From NCBI GenBank assembly GCA_039519185.1, contig CM076848.1, positions 34,398,849-34,462,848 on the forward strand: a stretch of DNA of 64,000 bases. The letters are read 5' to 3'. The notes beneath the pieces were generated by a model. The model saw only the letters and a program-made list of their open reading frames with translations. It had not been told where the DNA came from and ran no database searches. The DNA comes from Astragalus membranaceus. Its lineage: Eukaryota > Streptophyta > Magnoliopsida > Fabales > Fabaceae. The position numbers were made by a program, and so were the translations under genes. Numbering within the stretch: position 1 is the stretch's first letter; every line of letters begins with the position of its first letter. Shown here piece by piece: positions 10,169 through 20,325 of this stretch.

Positions 10169-11057
10169 TCTCATGTGACGGGGAAGGATTGGGCTTGGCC
10201 CACGTGCAGCCCAAGGAGAGAAATAGGTTAAGCTGATTCATGAAGTGCAGAAGGGGTGTATATAGTAAGTGTAGGGGAGGTGTTCAAGTTAAACTGCACT
10301 AAAATGATTTTTTGACTCAAATGAAATACTCACTTCCATATTTTGAATTTCTATATGTTTAAATTTGCCAAATATTAATTGCAATAGCTAGTATTTTTTT
10401 CAATGCATTGCTAACAAAATTTCAAATAAAAATAATAAATGAATTGAAGTTTTAGAAACCAAAAAATATAAAATCTCACATTTGCTATAATGTTTTGTAA
10501 TTTCATTCTTTCTCTTTTATTTACCCTCAATTCTTATTTATTCCTTTTTTACTTATGCGATCAACTTTATTTTACAATATTATTTAATTACTTTTAAGTA
10601 CTATGCATAAATGTAAGATGTACATTAAAGTTAGCATCTACATCTTTTTTGGTACGCATGATCATAAAACACGTTTTTTAAAATAAAAAACAATATCTAT
10701 TGCATATATTTTGCTAACTAATTTTAAAAATTTCTTTTCAGAGTAACCCAGCAACATTCTTTGACCAAAATTTTCCAAGAGTTAGAACTAATACTACCTT
10801 GGTTGATGACTTTGGAAAGGCATGACCATGTATTAGATATATATAACTAATTAACTATATATATCTAATACCATGTTCATTGGTATTTCAAGAAAAATGA
10901 AGCTAACATATTTGTTCGTCTACATGGATGACAACCTCTATTAGATGAAAATGAATTTTTTGAAGGATTTCCCATCAAACTTGAAATCACATATGATAAT
11001 CGTAGATTTTTGTTTTTTTTTATAGTGGTTAACCATATTTGTTCTACGTCTTTATTA
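10169..11057. other. AT-rich DNA without a gene
   Basis: No coding region is visible. It contains the 40-bp palindrome at 10831-10870, listed separately. Confidence 0.4.
10831..10870. repeat. 40-bp palindrome bracketed by CCATG
   Basis: TATTAGATATATATA at 10831-10845 is the exact reverse complement of 10856-10870, with a 10-base centre (ACTAATTAAC). CCATG occurs directly on both sides (10826-10830 and 10871-10875). It could be a micro-insertion with a 5-bp duplication or the remnant of a foldback element. Confidence 0.5.
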
Positions 11058-11089
11058 AAAATATAGTTAGTTGGTTAAGTAGTTAGGAA

Positions 11090-11272
11090 AGTTTGTTAGT
11101 AGTTATAATTGAGTTGTCAGTAGTTAGAGTGTGCCTATAAATAGGCTTGTTGTAATCACTTAATATACAATCTTTCTCATTTTGTATACTTTACTTTCAT
11201 GGATATATACTACTTTGAAGTTTTCTCTCTTATCTTCTATGGATGTCATGTTTTTCAATATGGTATCAGAGC
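11090..11272 (+). mobile_element. Ty1-copia LTR 3' part and primer binding site
   Basis: TGGTATCAGAGC at 11261-11272 is the classic Ty1-copia primer binding site, complementary to initiator tRNA-Met. The sequence before it has LTR features: TATAAATAGG near 11140 as a promoter, a T-rich leader, and an end in ...TTTTTCA at 11257. The exact left border is unclear; TGTTAGTAGTT near 11089 is one candidate. No gag or pol follows, only CT-rich sequence, so this is a truncated copy. Confidence 0.6.
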
Positions 11273-12880
11273 AAACATGGTATCCACCTTGAAGCCAATT
11301 CTGCTGCAGGTTCCTTCTTTATTTTACTAGTTTCCTTTCCAATTCTTTTTTTCTTGCTTCGTGTTCTCTGTATCGTTTCCTTCACATTTTGTCTTGTTCC
11401 TCAATCCGTTTTTTTGTTCGATTGAGTCTGTTTTCAACTGATTCCTTCCTCCTCAATCTGATTTCGTGTTCGATTGAGTTTGATTCTTGATTTCTTGATT
11501 GCTTTTCCGTTTTAGTTCCCTTCATCTCTTGTGATTCTAGCCTTTGATTTGTAGTTTCGCAGTTCAATTTTTTTTCCAATTCAACGCATTTCTCTCACTC
11601 ACTTTTATCATTAGTGGGTCCCACTCTCACATCATCTTTTAATTTTTTATTTCACTTTAAAACCTACTTTTCTATTTCCTCTCTCTCACTCTTTCCACTT
11701 CTCTCTACTATCAACATAATCAAACAACCTACTACCAATTTTTTTTTTAATTTATTTTTTGTAAAAAATCAGTAATTACATAAAATTAATATTAAATTAT
11801 GTAGAATTTACTATTTACTATAATCTACTCAAATTATTAAACTCAATTAATTTAACCACTACCAATAGTCAAAAAAGTGATACCACTAGCAAAAATTCCA
11901 AAATTATTTTTCCTAAAAAAATTAATAATTAAATCTCATCCACTTTTTTTTTCGTGAGCCGCACGGGAGCAGCAAGGATATCCCCAACGGGAGCACCAAC
12001 GGAAGCGCCAACGGAAGCAGCGAGAGCGCCAAAATATAGCAAAAGCTGCCTGCCTGCCGCACGCAGGTCAAATTTTTTTTCAAAAAAAGAAAATTTAATT
12101 TACTTTTTCTAAAAATCAGTAATTAAATAAACTTAATAAAATTAATATTAAATTATGTAGAATTTATTATTTACTTTAATCTACTCAAAACTACTAAATC
12201 CAATTAATTTACCACTACCGATTGTCAAAAAAAACGATACCGCTAGCAAAAATTCCAAAATTATTTTTCCTAAAATCTCATAACATCTAACGGGAGAAGC
12301 AATAACAGCGCCAACGGGAGACATCATAACATATAACATTATGCGAGGTAAACCACCTTATTGTCTAGTCTTAAGACCCACCAAAGGAAAACAAGTGAAT
12401 ATTTTAGAGAATAAAATTGAATATTAATTAGATATTTGACTAGTTGTGTTCCTGACTATTTCCTGGTGGTAAGATTTAGCAAGAACACGAGATTAAGATG
12501 ATTGTTAAATAATAGTGAAAGTATGACGAAAAGTGTAAAGTTGATGATCATCCAAGATGTGTTGTCTTTTCATTAGCCTCTAAGGACTCTATATATAGTA
12601 TATTGAGTGATTAATGACAATAATTACAAATATAGCCGTTGCAATATCTATGGAGAAATGATAGGGATCTCAATAAATACATTTTTGTCGCCTCGGTTGA
12701 CCGGGTCAAGGGGAACCGAGCCTTAGGAGGGGGGGCGACCGGCTATGGTCGAGTCCCTCGGTCATCAAAGCTTCGAGTCTTTAGGTAACGGTCGGTCCGG
12801 CCATAAACAACTTGTTAGATAAGTAATCTCTATGTTAGATGGGCATAAAATCCTTCTAGTTAAAGAAGGAGTTGGGCTGA
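11273..12880. other. Non-coding stretch with duplicated block and LTR-like GC-rich remnant
   Basis: No gene is visible. It holds a direct repeat (11765-11925 and 12108-12272, listed separately), an 'ACGGGAGCAnCAACGG' cluster at 11960-12035 echoed near 12290, and GC-rich text around 12690-12800 (CCTCGGTTGACCGGGTCAAG) that resembles an old LTR. Confidence 0.35.
11765..12272. repeat. Direct repeat of about 160 bp, copies at 11765-11925 and 12108-12272
   Basis: Both copies run 'AAAATCAGTAATTA...AATATTAAATTATGTAGAATTTA...TCTACTCAAA...CAATTAATTTA...CCACTACC...GATACC(A/G)CTAGCAAAAATTCC' and end in 'AAAATTATTTTTCCTAAAA', with roughly 10 per cent difference. Between them lies the 'ACGGGAGCA' block. 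They could be LTR-like ends of a small element, but I see no primer site or polypurine tract. Confidence 0.5.
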
Positions 12881-12899
12881 GTCCACTACTAGAAAATGT

Positions 12900-13115
12900 G
12901 TTATTAGCATCTATATTTTAGCGTCGGCCACGACACCCACGCTAATAGCGTCGGATTTGCGTCGGTCAGACCCACGCTAACCCACGAATTTTTTTTTCTA
13001 AAAAAAAAAAAAATTAGCGTCGGTCATGGCAGACGCTACATTGGATATAGCGGACGCTAATTTTTTATTTTTTAAATACTATAGTTAGCGTCGGACATGG
13101 CCGACGCTAAGGTTG
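12900..13115. promoter_or_regulatory. CACTA left subterminal repeat array
   Basis: Repeated TAGCGTCGG(C/T)CA and GACGCTAA motifs in alternating orientation, mirrored at 19460-19765. In this superfamily such arrays bind the accessory transposon protein; here that is inferred from family knowledge. Confidence 0.65.
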
Positions 13116-13400
13116 ATTTACTTTACCAAAAACCCAAAATCTCTCACTTTCCTTTCACAGTTATCAGTCACTCTCTCACTCGGCTCACGCTTCTCACTCT
13201 CCGCTCTCACGCTCACTCTCTGCTCCCACTCTCACTCTCCACTGTCACTCTCCGCCCTCACCACCACCCTCGCTTCCGCGTCCTCCCAGCCTTCTCCCTC
13301 TCCGTTTCTCCGTCTCGTCTCTCTCGTCTCACTGCTCACTGACATTCGGTTCGTTCTCTCTTGGTTCACGAAGCTGTTTCTCCCTCTCGTTCTCTCTCGG

Positions 13401-13407
<7 letters not shown>

Positions 13408-13452
<45 letters not shown>
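13408..13452. repeat. (CT)n microsatellite
   Basis: Uninterrupted CT run inside a longer pyrimidine-rich stretch (13140-13480) just upstream of the HIR-like exon. It probably derives from that gene's 5' leader. It also creates long meaningless open frames rich in Leu and Ser. Confidence 0.8.
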
Positions 13453-13457
<5 letters not shown>

Positions 13458-13877
13458 CTCTGCCTCTCGCTCTATCTCGTTCAAAAAATTTCCGTTGAAA
13501 GGGTTTGTGGATTTGTGTATTTAGGGTTTTGTTACATATCTTGTGGATTTGTTGATTTTGTGTATTTAGGGTTTGTTGATTTTCTCAATTTATAGGGTTT
13601 TGTTACACATTCACCAAATGTTTGATTATTTGTTTCATCTGTTTGTGAATATATGAGGTTGTATTAGAAGATTGATGGTAAAAGTATAGTGAATGCAACA
13701 GGCTGTATTTTTAGATGGAAAATTCTTTTTACTGTGATGAAAAGTATAGTGAGTGAGTGCTTGTTTTGTTTCATCAATCACATTAAATTCTATTAATTTA
13801 AATCACCTCCTCATCTCCTTTCTCTGTTTGTTTAATCAATTAGCAGGTTGTTGTTGTTGTGAAAAAAAGATCATATC

Positions 13878-14355
13878 ATGGGTCAAATGCTTGGTTGTGT
13901 GAAAGTAAGACAGTCACATGTGGGGATTAAGGAAGTTTTTGAGAAATACGATGATGTTCTCCAACCAGGTTGCCATTATGTCCTCTGGTATTTTGGCCAT
14001 CATGTTGCTGCTACCATTTCTTTGGGTTTCATGCACTTCAATGTTCCTGTCGGCGCTAAAACAAAGATATGTTTCTTTTTTGCACTATATCATATCATTT
14101 CCATCAATCTTTCTTTTTTATTTATTCATAAAACTCCTTTCTTTATTAATTTTGGTCACTCAGATTACAAGATCCCACAGATCCATGAAATCTCACCCTG
14201 GAAAAAATGTTACATATTTTACAAAATATTTTTTGTTACAATGATGATCAGGACAATGTTTTAGTTTCTGTAAATACTTGTATCCAATACCGAGTTCTGG
14301 AAGAAATGGTAGTAGAAGCTCACTACAAAGTTGGCAATCCTGCAACACACATAAG
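13878..14355 (+). pseudogene. Hypersensitive-induced response (HIR, SPFH/flotillin-like) gene fragment captured by the CACTA element
   Basis: Exon 1 (13878-14066, 63 codons) starts MGQMLGCVKVRQSHVGIKEV and continues VLQPGCHYVLWYFG and VGAKTK. This matches the N-terminus of plant HIR proteins, including the myristoylation/palmitoylation-type start MG...C. Exon 2 starts after GATCAG at 14252 with DNVLVSVNTCIQYRVLE and fades near 14355, where gypsy sequence begins. HIR proteins sit on the inner face of the plasma membrane in microdomains and take part in cell death and immunity. The copy is dead: the exon 1 donor is AT instead of GT (AAG|ATATGT), and everything after about 95 residues of a protein of roughly 285 is missing. 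Leader-like CT-rich sequence was captured with it. Confidence 0.75.
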
Positions 14356-14356
14356 A

Positions 14357-15718
14357 AGAAAAGAAGAAGAGTTGCCACTTAATGATACATTTTTGGATGA
14401 TCAACTCTTCTCATTGGTCAAAACTGAAGCACCATGGTATGCAGATTTTGTAAACTACCTTGCAGCAGGAGTACTCCCCCCAGATTTAAATTATCAGCGG
14501 AAGAAGAAATTCTTCCATGATCTCAAACAGTATTACTGGGACGAGCCACTGCTTTTTAAAAGGGGAGTTGATGGGGTGTTCAGAAGATGCATTCCGGAAG
14601 AAGAGGTAAGTAACATTCTATACCATTGTCATTCTTCTTCCTATGGCGGCCATGCCAGTTCTTCAAAAACTGCTACAAAAATTCTTCAATCTGGTTTTTA
14701 TTGGCCGTCCCTTTTTAAAGACGCGCATCAATTCATTTCTAAATGCGACCAGTGTCAACGCACCGGAAATATTTCAAAAAGAAATGAAATGCCCTTAAAT
14801 AATATCTTAGAGGTTGAAATTTTCGACGTCTGGGGTATCGATTTCATGGGACCGTTTCCTTCTTCTTTTGGAAACCAATATATTCTGGTAGCCGTTGACT
14901 ATGTGTCAAAATGGATCGAAGCCATTGCTTCTCCTACAAACGATGCAAAGGTAGTCATAAAACTTTTCAAAAAAATAATTTTTCCAAGATTCGGGGTCCC
15001 TCGTGTTGTCATAAGCGACGGAGGATCCCATTTCATCTCAAAACATTTTGAAATGTTACTGCAAAAGTTTGGAGTAAGGCACAAAGTTGCAACGCCTTAT
15101 CACCCTCAAACAAGCGGTCAGGTTGAGGTATCGAACAGAGAAATTAAAAGTATTTTAGAAAAAACTGTTTCGACTTCAAGGAAAGACTGGTCGGTAAAGC
15201 TTGATGATGCTCTCTGGGCTTATCGGACTGCGTACAAGACTCCCATAGGAATGACTCCTTTCAAATTAATTTATGGGAAGTCTTGCCACCTTCCGGTAGA
15301 ACTAGAGCACAAAGCTTACTGGGCAATTAAACGCCTTAACCTGAACATGGAATTAGCCGGAGAAAAAAGAAAACTCCAACTAAACGAATTGGAAGAACTG
15401 CGAATGGATGCTTATGAGAATGCCAAACTTTACAAAGAAAGAACAAAAAATTGGCATGATAAGCGTATCATTCGTAGAGAATTCAAAGAGGGTGATCTGG
15501 TGTTACTATTTAACTCCAGACTAAAAATTTTCCCAGGAAAACTAAAATCAAGATGGTCCGGTCCTTTTGAAATCCGTAAGGTTTACCCCTTCGGATCTGT
15601 AGAGATCTGGAGCGAGAAAACCGGATCGTTTAAAGTCAATGGTCAAAGGTTGAAAAATTATTTAATTGGTGACCCAATTGAGAAAGGAACTAGTTTAGTT
15701 CTACATGATCCCAATTGA
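14357..15718 (+). pseudogene. Ty3-gypsy integrase, 5'-truncated but open to its natural stop
   Basis: From LPLNDTFLDDQLFSLV the frame is uninterrupted to TGA. It shows the linker PWYADFVNYLAAG and RRCIPEEE, then the HHCC zinc finger (HCHSSSYGGHAS ... CDQCQRTGN). The catalytic core has WGIDFMGPF (first Asp), VISDGGSHF (second Asp) and SGQVEVSNREIK (Glu). A C-terminal GPY-like segment follows (KSRWSGPFEIRKVYPFGSVE). This protein inserts retrotransposon cDNA into chromosomes. All catalytic residues are present, but it would normally be cleaved from a polyprotein whose other parts are missing here, so it cannot act alone. The sequence style (PWYADFVNYLAAG, SCHLPVELEHKAYWA) fits the Athila/Tat branch. 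Confidence 0.85.
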
Positions 15719-16732
15719 AAAATTCTTTTTGACCGTCAAGCTAGTGACGTTAAAAGAGCGCTGCGTGGGAGGCAACCCACGGCTTAATGTATTTTTCGAT
15801 TTGTTGAAAAATAAAATACCCCAGGGCCGAGTATCCTGAACCAGACAGCCAGGTGAGCTCTCCTAACCCCTTTTGTCTTATTTGAAAAAAAATCATTGAG
15901 GACAATGCCTAGTCCAAGCATGGGGGGGTATTTTATTGCTTTTATTAGGAATGTCTTTATTGCTTTGCCAAGTTTTTATCTTTTTTATACTTTGAGTTGT
16001 ATCTGCTCCCTCCATCACGAAACTTTGTGAACCCTAAGCATGTTTTAGATAAGCCATTTCTGGACAAAAATAATTTTTCAATTTTTCATTAGCAATCATC
16101 TAGGTGGACTGGTTGGGAACAACAAAAATTGTATCATGGTTCGATTTCTACTTCTAGGGCTTTTTCACACACACACTATTGAGACTATTTTCAGTTATTA
16201 ATACAAATAGAGGGACTGAAAAGAAACTAGTAACCTGGTTCTCTTGGTGACATTTACTAGATGCGCGGTTACTGGAGAAAAACGTCTGAGTTGGGGTATT
16301 CAAAAAAAAAAAAAAAAATTTATATATATGTATATATGCAAAACCAATTCAAAATGCAAAAATTGGTACATTTTAAATGTCAAAATGAATGGTTAGCATA
16401 TAAAATCAAAAAGAAAAAAAAAATGCTTGAATACCCAACGTATAAAGACCCTCCTTTGAGACCCGGTCTTAGTAAATGGAGGACCCAAGCTTAAGAATGC
16501 TGGGGAACCGGTTCTATGATGACATTGATATCCTCTCTAGAGTACTGATACTTTAAAGTTGTCTCTCAATTCCACAAGAAGCCCAAAATAGTAGCTCTCA
16601 AACCAAAGTGTTAGAAATGCCCCACAGTTCACTTAAGGTTTTCGATATGAAAATAATTTTCCTTCAGAATTGGCCTAAAGATTTACACTGCTTTTGCTTG
16701 AGGACAAGCAAAGGTTCAAGCATAGGGGAGTT
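15719..16732 (+). other. Gypsy 3' internal non-coding region and polypurine tract
   Basis: The region contains the phrase 'CGCTGCGTGGGAGGCAACCC', common after pol in this branch, and two 'AAGCATGGGGGG/AAGCATAGGGGAG' segments. The second (16718-16732), directly before the LTR start TGATAAGT, is the likely polypurine tract that primes plus-strand DNA. I see no extra gene; frames here are short and A-rich. Confidence 0.55.
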
Positions 16733-16883
16733 TGATAAGTCTATTTTTAGAGTCTTTTTAATAGTTATTTTATTAAGTCTTTTTAGTATTTTAATTATAT
16801 TTTTGTTCTATTTTACTGCAAATGTTTACTTTTTATCTTCAGGTTTTATTTTGAAGCAATTTGGGCTGCCTAAGTCTCAGCAG

Positions 16884-17285
16884 GTCAGAATTCGACTGCA
16901 TCTCCCAGATTTCGACTGGATCTCCCAGAATTCGACTGGATCTCCCAGAATTCGACTGGATCTCCCAGAATTCGACTGGATCTCTCAGAATTCGACAGCA
17001 TCTGTCTCAGCAGGCCAGAATTCGACAGCATCTGTCTCAGCAGGCCAGAATTCGACAGCATCTGTCTTCCAGATTTCGACTACATCTGTCAGAATTCGAC
17101 TGCATCTGTCTTCCAGAATTCGACTACATCTGTCAGAATTCGACTGCATCTGTCTTCCAGAATTCGACTGCATCTGTCTTCCAGATTTCGACTGCTTCTG
17201 CTATCCAGATTTCGACTGTGCCTGCTTCTGCTATCCAGATTTCGACTGTGCCTGCTTCTGCTATCCAGATTTCTGCTGCATCAGT
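16884..17285. repeat. LTR minisatellite, unit about 20 bp (CAGAATTCGACTGGATCTCC)
   Basis: About 18-20 units of CAGAATTCGACTG(G/C)ATCTCC and variants (AGCATCTGTCTCAGCAGGC, CATCTGTCTTC, CTTCTGCTATC). The first ones (16920-16985) are nearly identical and many contain an EcoRI site. Later units change their spacer while keeping AGA(A/T)TTCGAC. Long open frames on both strands here are repeat artefacts. Confidence 0.85.
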
Positions 17286-17589
17286 CGAAATTACCTTGCC
17301 CACTTGTTGTTGGATATTTTTGCCCACTTTTTGATGACCATGTGCTTTGACCACTTGCTCATGTGCATTGTCCACTTGAGGATGGCTCTTTGATGACTCC
17401 CTTGGCCAACTTGATTTGCCACTTTTTCCTCTTTTGGACCATTTTGCCCCTCATATTTTCCTATAAATAGAGGCTTGATCCTCACTTGTACAGAAGCTTG
17501 AATTTTGTTAGAAAATCAATGACAAAGGCTCTCTAATTATTCATGACTTCAATTTACTCTTCATGCTTTTTATGATTCTTGTTTATTTA

Positions 17590-17930
17590 CTTTCTTGCCC
17601 TTTAAATTCTTGCTATTTATTTTCCAAGTCATTTACTTTCATTGCTATTTAAATTCTCGCTCTTTACTTTCTCGCTCTTTACTTTTCGCTCTTTACTTTT
17701 TCGCTCTTTTATTTTCCCTGCTATTTACTTTCTTGCCCTTTTATTTTTCAAGTCATTTACTTTCATTGCTATTTAATTTCTCGCTCTTTACTTTTCACTC
17801 TTTACTTTTTCGCTCTTTTATTTTCCTTGTTATTTACTTTTTTGCCCTTTAAATTTCCAAAGTCAAGTAAACTACTGGCAAGTCAAGTAAATTACTGGCA
17901 AGTCAAGTAAATTACTGGCAATTTACTTTT
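17590..17930. repeat. Pyrimidine-rich degenerate tandem repeat within the LTR
   Basis: Units of (T/C)TCGCTCTTTACTTT and a longer duplicated block (ATTTACTTTCTTGCCCTTT...TTCAAGTCATTTACTTTCATT), followed by three copies of GGCAAGTCAAGTAAATTACT near 17875-17920. They lie in the LTR leader region. Confidence 0.65.
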
Positions 17931-18227
17931 CAAGCAATTTACTTTCTTGTCATTTACAATTCCGCTATTTATAATTTTGCACTTTACCGCTTTCTTTTAT
18001 TTCTCGCTATTTAACTTTATGTTTTTCTTCTTTTATTTTCTCTTCTCCTCTTTTGTCTACAATGATCATGAGTGAGTAGACTTTACTAAAATATTCCTTC
18101 TTTCCAAAAACACTTTCTTTTCAGTTAATCAAACTTTGAAAAATTAAATTGGTATTCACTTAGGCTCTCCCATTGGACCGATACTCTTTTATTACGCGAT
18201 ACGACCCGTGCACTTGCGGGGCTATCA

Positions 18228-18891
18228 CTAATCGTTTAACATAACTTTCTAGCACAATATTTAACATAATTTTGTTGCAAATATAGCTTATTGTTTATGC
18301 TATTAATTTCTTTTGAGTGTAATATCTACTATATCTACTTATTTGTAGGGCATGTCCTTCTGACCACTTGCTAAACTATTTGGTTGTGATATGTTCAAAG
18401 TAAAGTCCTGAACAAACATGAAAAGTAAGAACATGTTTTATTCTATTTCATGACTAGTTATCAAGTTGACTTTGCCAATTTTATTTCAATAGCAGTAGCT
18501 TTCTTTCCTTTAGCAGAAGTAAGAACATAACAGGTTGTATGTCACACATGGACACTTGCAGAGTATGTCACATAAATGTTGGGATATTGAAGAGTCAAAC
18601 ATGGACACTTGCAAGTATGTCACATAAATGCTAAATAGCATACTTTTAGAAACTATGTTACTTGGTTTAGGTGTTGTATTGTAGTAGAACAATCTCCAGA
18701 TATAGAATTTTCTGAGTTTGGAGACTGCAAATGAATCTCATTATTGACTGCCGCAGTTTTCAGTTCTGAGTTAGATCATCAACATTAGCAAGATATCTCA
18801 ATCTCACCATTATTCATTTAAAGAGCGAAAGACACAAGTGTGGTTGTTTTACTTGTACATTTATTCATGATCACTTCTTTTTTTGGAGCAG
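18228..18891. other. CACTA interior between gypsy LTR and remorin-like exon
   Basis: Non-coding, intron-like sequence. It contains a short direct duplication, 'CACATGGACACTTGCA...AGTATGTCACATAAATG' (18545-18575 and 18598-18628), and ends in an acceptor site for the remorin-like exon. Confidence 0.4.
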
Positions 18892-19036
18892 GTTACAGAG
18901 AGAGGAAGCCAAAATCATTGCATGGGAGAATCTGCAGAAAGCAAAGGCTGAAGCTGCAATACGGGAAGTGGGCACCATGAAAGTGGAGAAAAATGGGATT
19001 TTGATCTATATAGAAGCTCCAATAATATATTTTTAG
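18892..19036 (+). pseudogene. Remorin C-terminal exon fragment captured by the CACTA element
   Basis: After the acceptor TTGGAGCAG the frame reads LQREEAKIIAWENLQKAKAE then AAIREVGTMKVEKNG, and runs into unrelated residues before TAG at 19034-19036. The REEAKIxAWENLQKAKAEAAIR block is the hallmark of the remorin C-terminal coiled-coil region. Remorins are plant plasma-membrane microdomain proteins involved in immunity, virus movement and symbiosis. Only one exon is left; the N-terminal region and the membrane anchor are missing. It has the same orientation as the HIR-like exons but lies about 4.5 kb away across the gypsy insertion. Confidence 0.75.
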
Positions 19037-19459
19037 ATGATGTCCAGCCTTTGTTTCTGGATATAGATTTGCTGCTGTCCTTGTTATGCTTGTATCAATT
19101 GTTTTCAATTGATATGATATTTTCTGTTTTCTGTAGTATTTAGTTTGCATGGATTCAGTTTCCATCTACAAAGTTTGTTGATTACATTTACATTGGATGC
19201 TTTTACATGGTATAATTCTTGCTGGATTTGATGTAGTCCTTTATTTTACAGTAATATTATGAGGATAAGAGGGATTCTGCTTTCATTTTTAATTAATCAG
19301 TGAAGGTTGTTTATTTGCATTTGTTATTTGGTGATTAACATGAAAATTGCATATATTGTGGCTTTTGTTTCATGATTTTAGCTAAAATAGTGGCTTGTGG
19401 TTTCTTTAAGTGTTTCTGTATCAGGATGCAATTTTTTTTTTTTAAAAAAATTACATTAG

Positions 19460-19765
19460 TGTGGGCCTAGCCGACGCTACATTTTAAGTTGACTATAATG
19501 TTGTTAACTTTAGCGTCGGCCAGGCCGACGCTAGTTAATTCGTTGACTTTTTTTGATTGACTAAGTAGCGCCGGCCCTGGCACTAGCGTCGGTTTTAGCG
19601 TCGGCCAGGACCACGCTAAAGTTAGCGTCGGCTAAAATTATGGGACGCTACATTTACCTTCGAACATTTTAGCCTCGACACGTGGCCGACGCTACTCCGA
19701 TGCTAAATCACTGTTAGCGTCCGCTTTTGGCCTGTTAGCGTGGGCTTTTGGCCGACGCTAAAAAC
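19460..19765. promoter_or_regulatory. CACTA right subterminal repeat array
   Basis: At least eight TAGCGTCGGC/GCCGACGCTA motifs in both orientations, mirroring the left array. Confidence 0.65.
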
Positions 19766-19783
19766 TGTTTTCTAGTAGTGGTC

Positions 19784-20230
19784 GAACTTGTTTCAGCTCG
19801 AACTAGACTCAATTCAAGCTCGCAAGCAGCTCGGTTCAGCTCGTTAGCTCTTTTGTCAACTCGAATCGGACTCGATTCAAGCTCGCGAGCAGCTCAGTTC
19901 AGCTCATTAGCTCGGCTCGAATGAATAAAAAGTAAAAATAATTTTATTCTAGATCATTGACATTTTAAATTAACAATGTACTAATATTTTTTTAATAAAA
20001 TAATTTCCAAATTTAAAATATAAATATATTTATAATTTTTCTTGTTTACCTATCTTATGAGTTTGATAAAAAAATTTAGACAAGCATAATAATATAATTT
20101 GAGGATTATATAATGATATAATTAATGTTAAACAACTTGCACCAACAAATAAAAAAAGTTGCTCTAGAAACACAAAATGCATGTCAAAGATTATATTAAA
20201 ATAAAAATTAAAATATATAAATGTTAATAA
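19784..20230. repeat. CTCGAA/AGCTCG-rich dispersed repeat, then AT-rich DNA
   Basis: 19785-19925 contains a two-fold repeat of 'CTCGAA(C/T)...GACTC(G/A)ATTCAAGCTCGC(A/G)AGCAGCTC(G/A)GTTCAGCTC'. This style is common in plant dispersed repeats; a similar one follows the large Helitron near 61.5 kb. The rest is AT-rich without a gene. Confidence 0.5.
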
Positions 20231-20241
20231 CACACACACAC

Positions 20242-20324
<83 letters not shown>
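20231..20324. repeat. (AC)n(AT)n microsatellite
   Basis: A short AC run followed by about 80 bases of perfect AT dinucleotide, immediately adjoining a Helitron 3' terminus. Confidence 0.95.

Positions 20325-20325
<1 letters not shown>

Larger units (their letters stand above)
14356..18227 (+). mobile_element. Ty3-gypsy element (Athila/Tat-like), 3' half: integrase, spacer, polypurine tract and 3' LTR
   Basis: The element starts abruptly in the RNase H-integrase linker, joined to the HIR-like exon, so gag, protease, RT and the 5' LTR are absent. It ends with a 1.5-kb LTR terminating in TATCA at 18227 inside the CACTA. Possible origins are insertion followed by deletion of the left half, or capture of a retrotransposon piece during element repair. 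With only one end, no TSD can be checked; CTAAT follows the LTR. Confidence 0.75.
16733..18227 (+). repeat. Gypsy 3' LTR, 1,495 bp, TGATA...TATCA
   Basis: The LTR starts TGATAAGT right after the polypurine tract and ends CTTGCGGGGCTATCA, with the inverted end pair TGATA/TATCA. It includes TATAAATAGAGG near 17463 (promoter), a leader with GTACAGAAGCTTGAATTTTG, a 20-bp minisatellite (16880-17285) and a pyrimidine-rich repeat (17590-17930). Confidence 0.75.
12884..19780. mobile_element. CACTA (En/Spm) element, non-autonomous, carrying host gene fragments
   Basis: The left end CACTACTAGAAAA (12884-12896) matches the reverse complement of the right end TTTTCTAGTAGTG (19768-19780) base for base. 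The trinucleotide GTC flanks both sides (12881-12883 and 19781-19783), which is the 3-bp TSD expected for this superfamily. Both subterminal regions (12900-13115 and 19460-19765) are packed with TAGCGTCGGCCA/GCCGACGCTA motifs in both orientations, the typical CACTA transposase binding arrays. No TNP-type transposase is present. The interior holds exons resembling HIR and remorin genes, a CT-rich 5' leader-like stretch and part of a gypsy retrotransposon, so this is a gene-transducing ('Pack') CACTA. Confidence 0.9.

Noticed and set aside
13097..13595. 160-codon Leu/Ser-rich frame
   Set aside because: Translation of a CT-rich leader and CT microsatellite; no protein family features.
16608..17393. 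261-codon frame and companions in the gypsy LTR
   Set aside because: Produced by the 20-bp minisatellite; open in several frames and both strands.
18203..18222. Possible sixth Helitron 3' hairpin (ACCCGTGCACTTGCGGGG)
   Set aside because: Stem is poor and no CTAG follows at the right distance. It is the usual 'CCGTGCACTTGCGG' end of the gypsy LTR, whose border fits at 18227.
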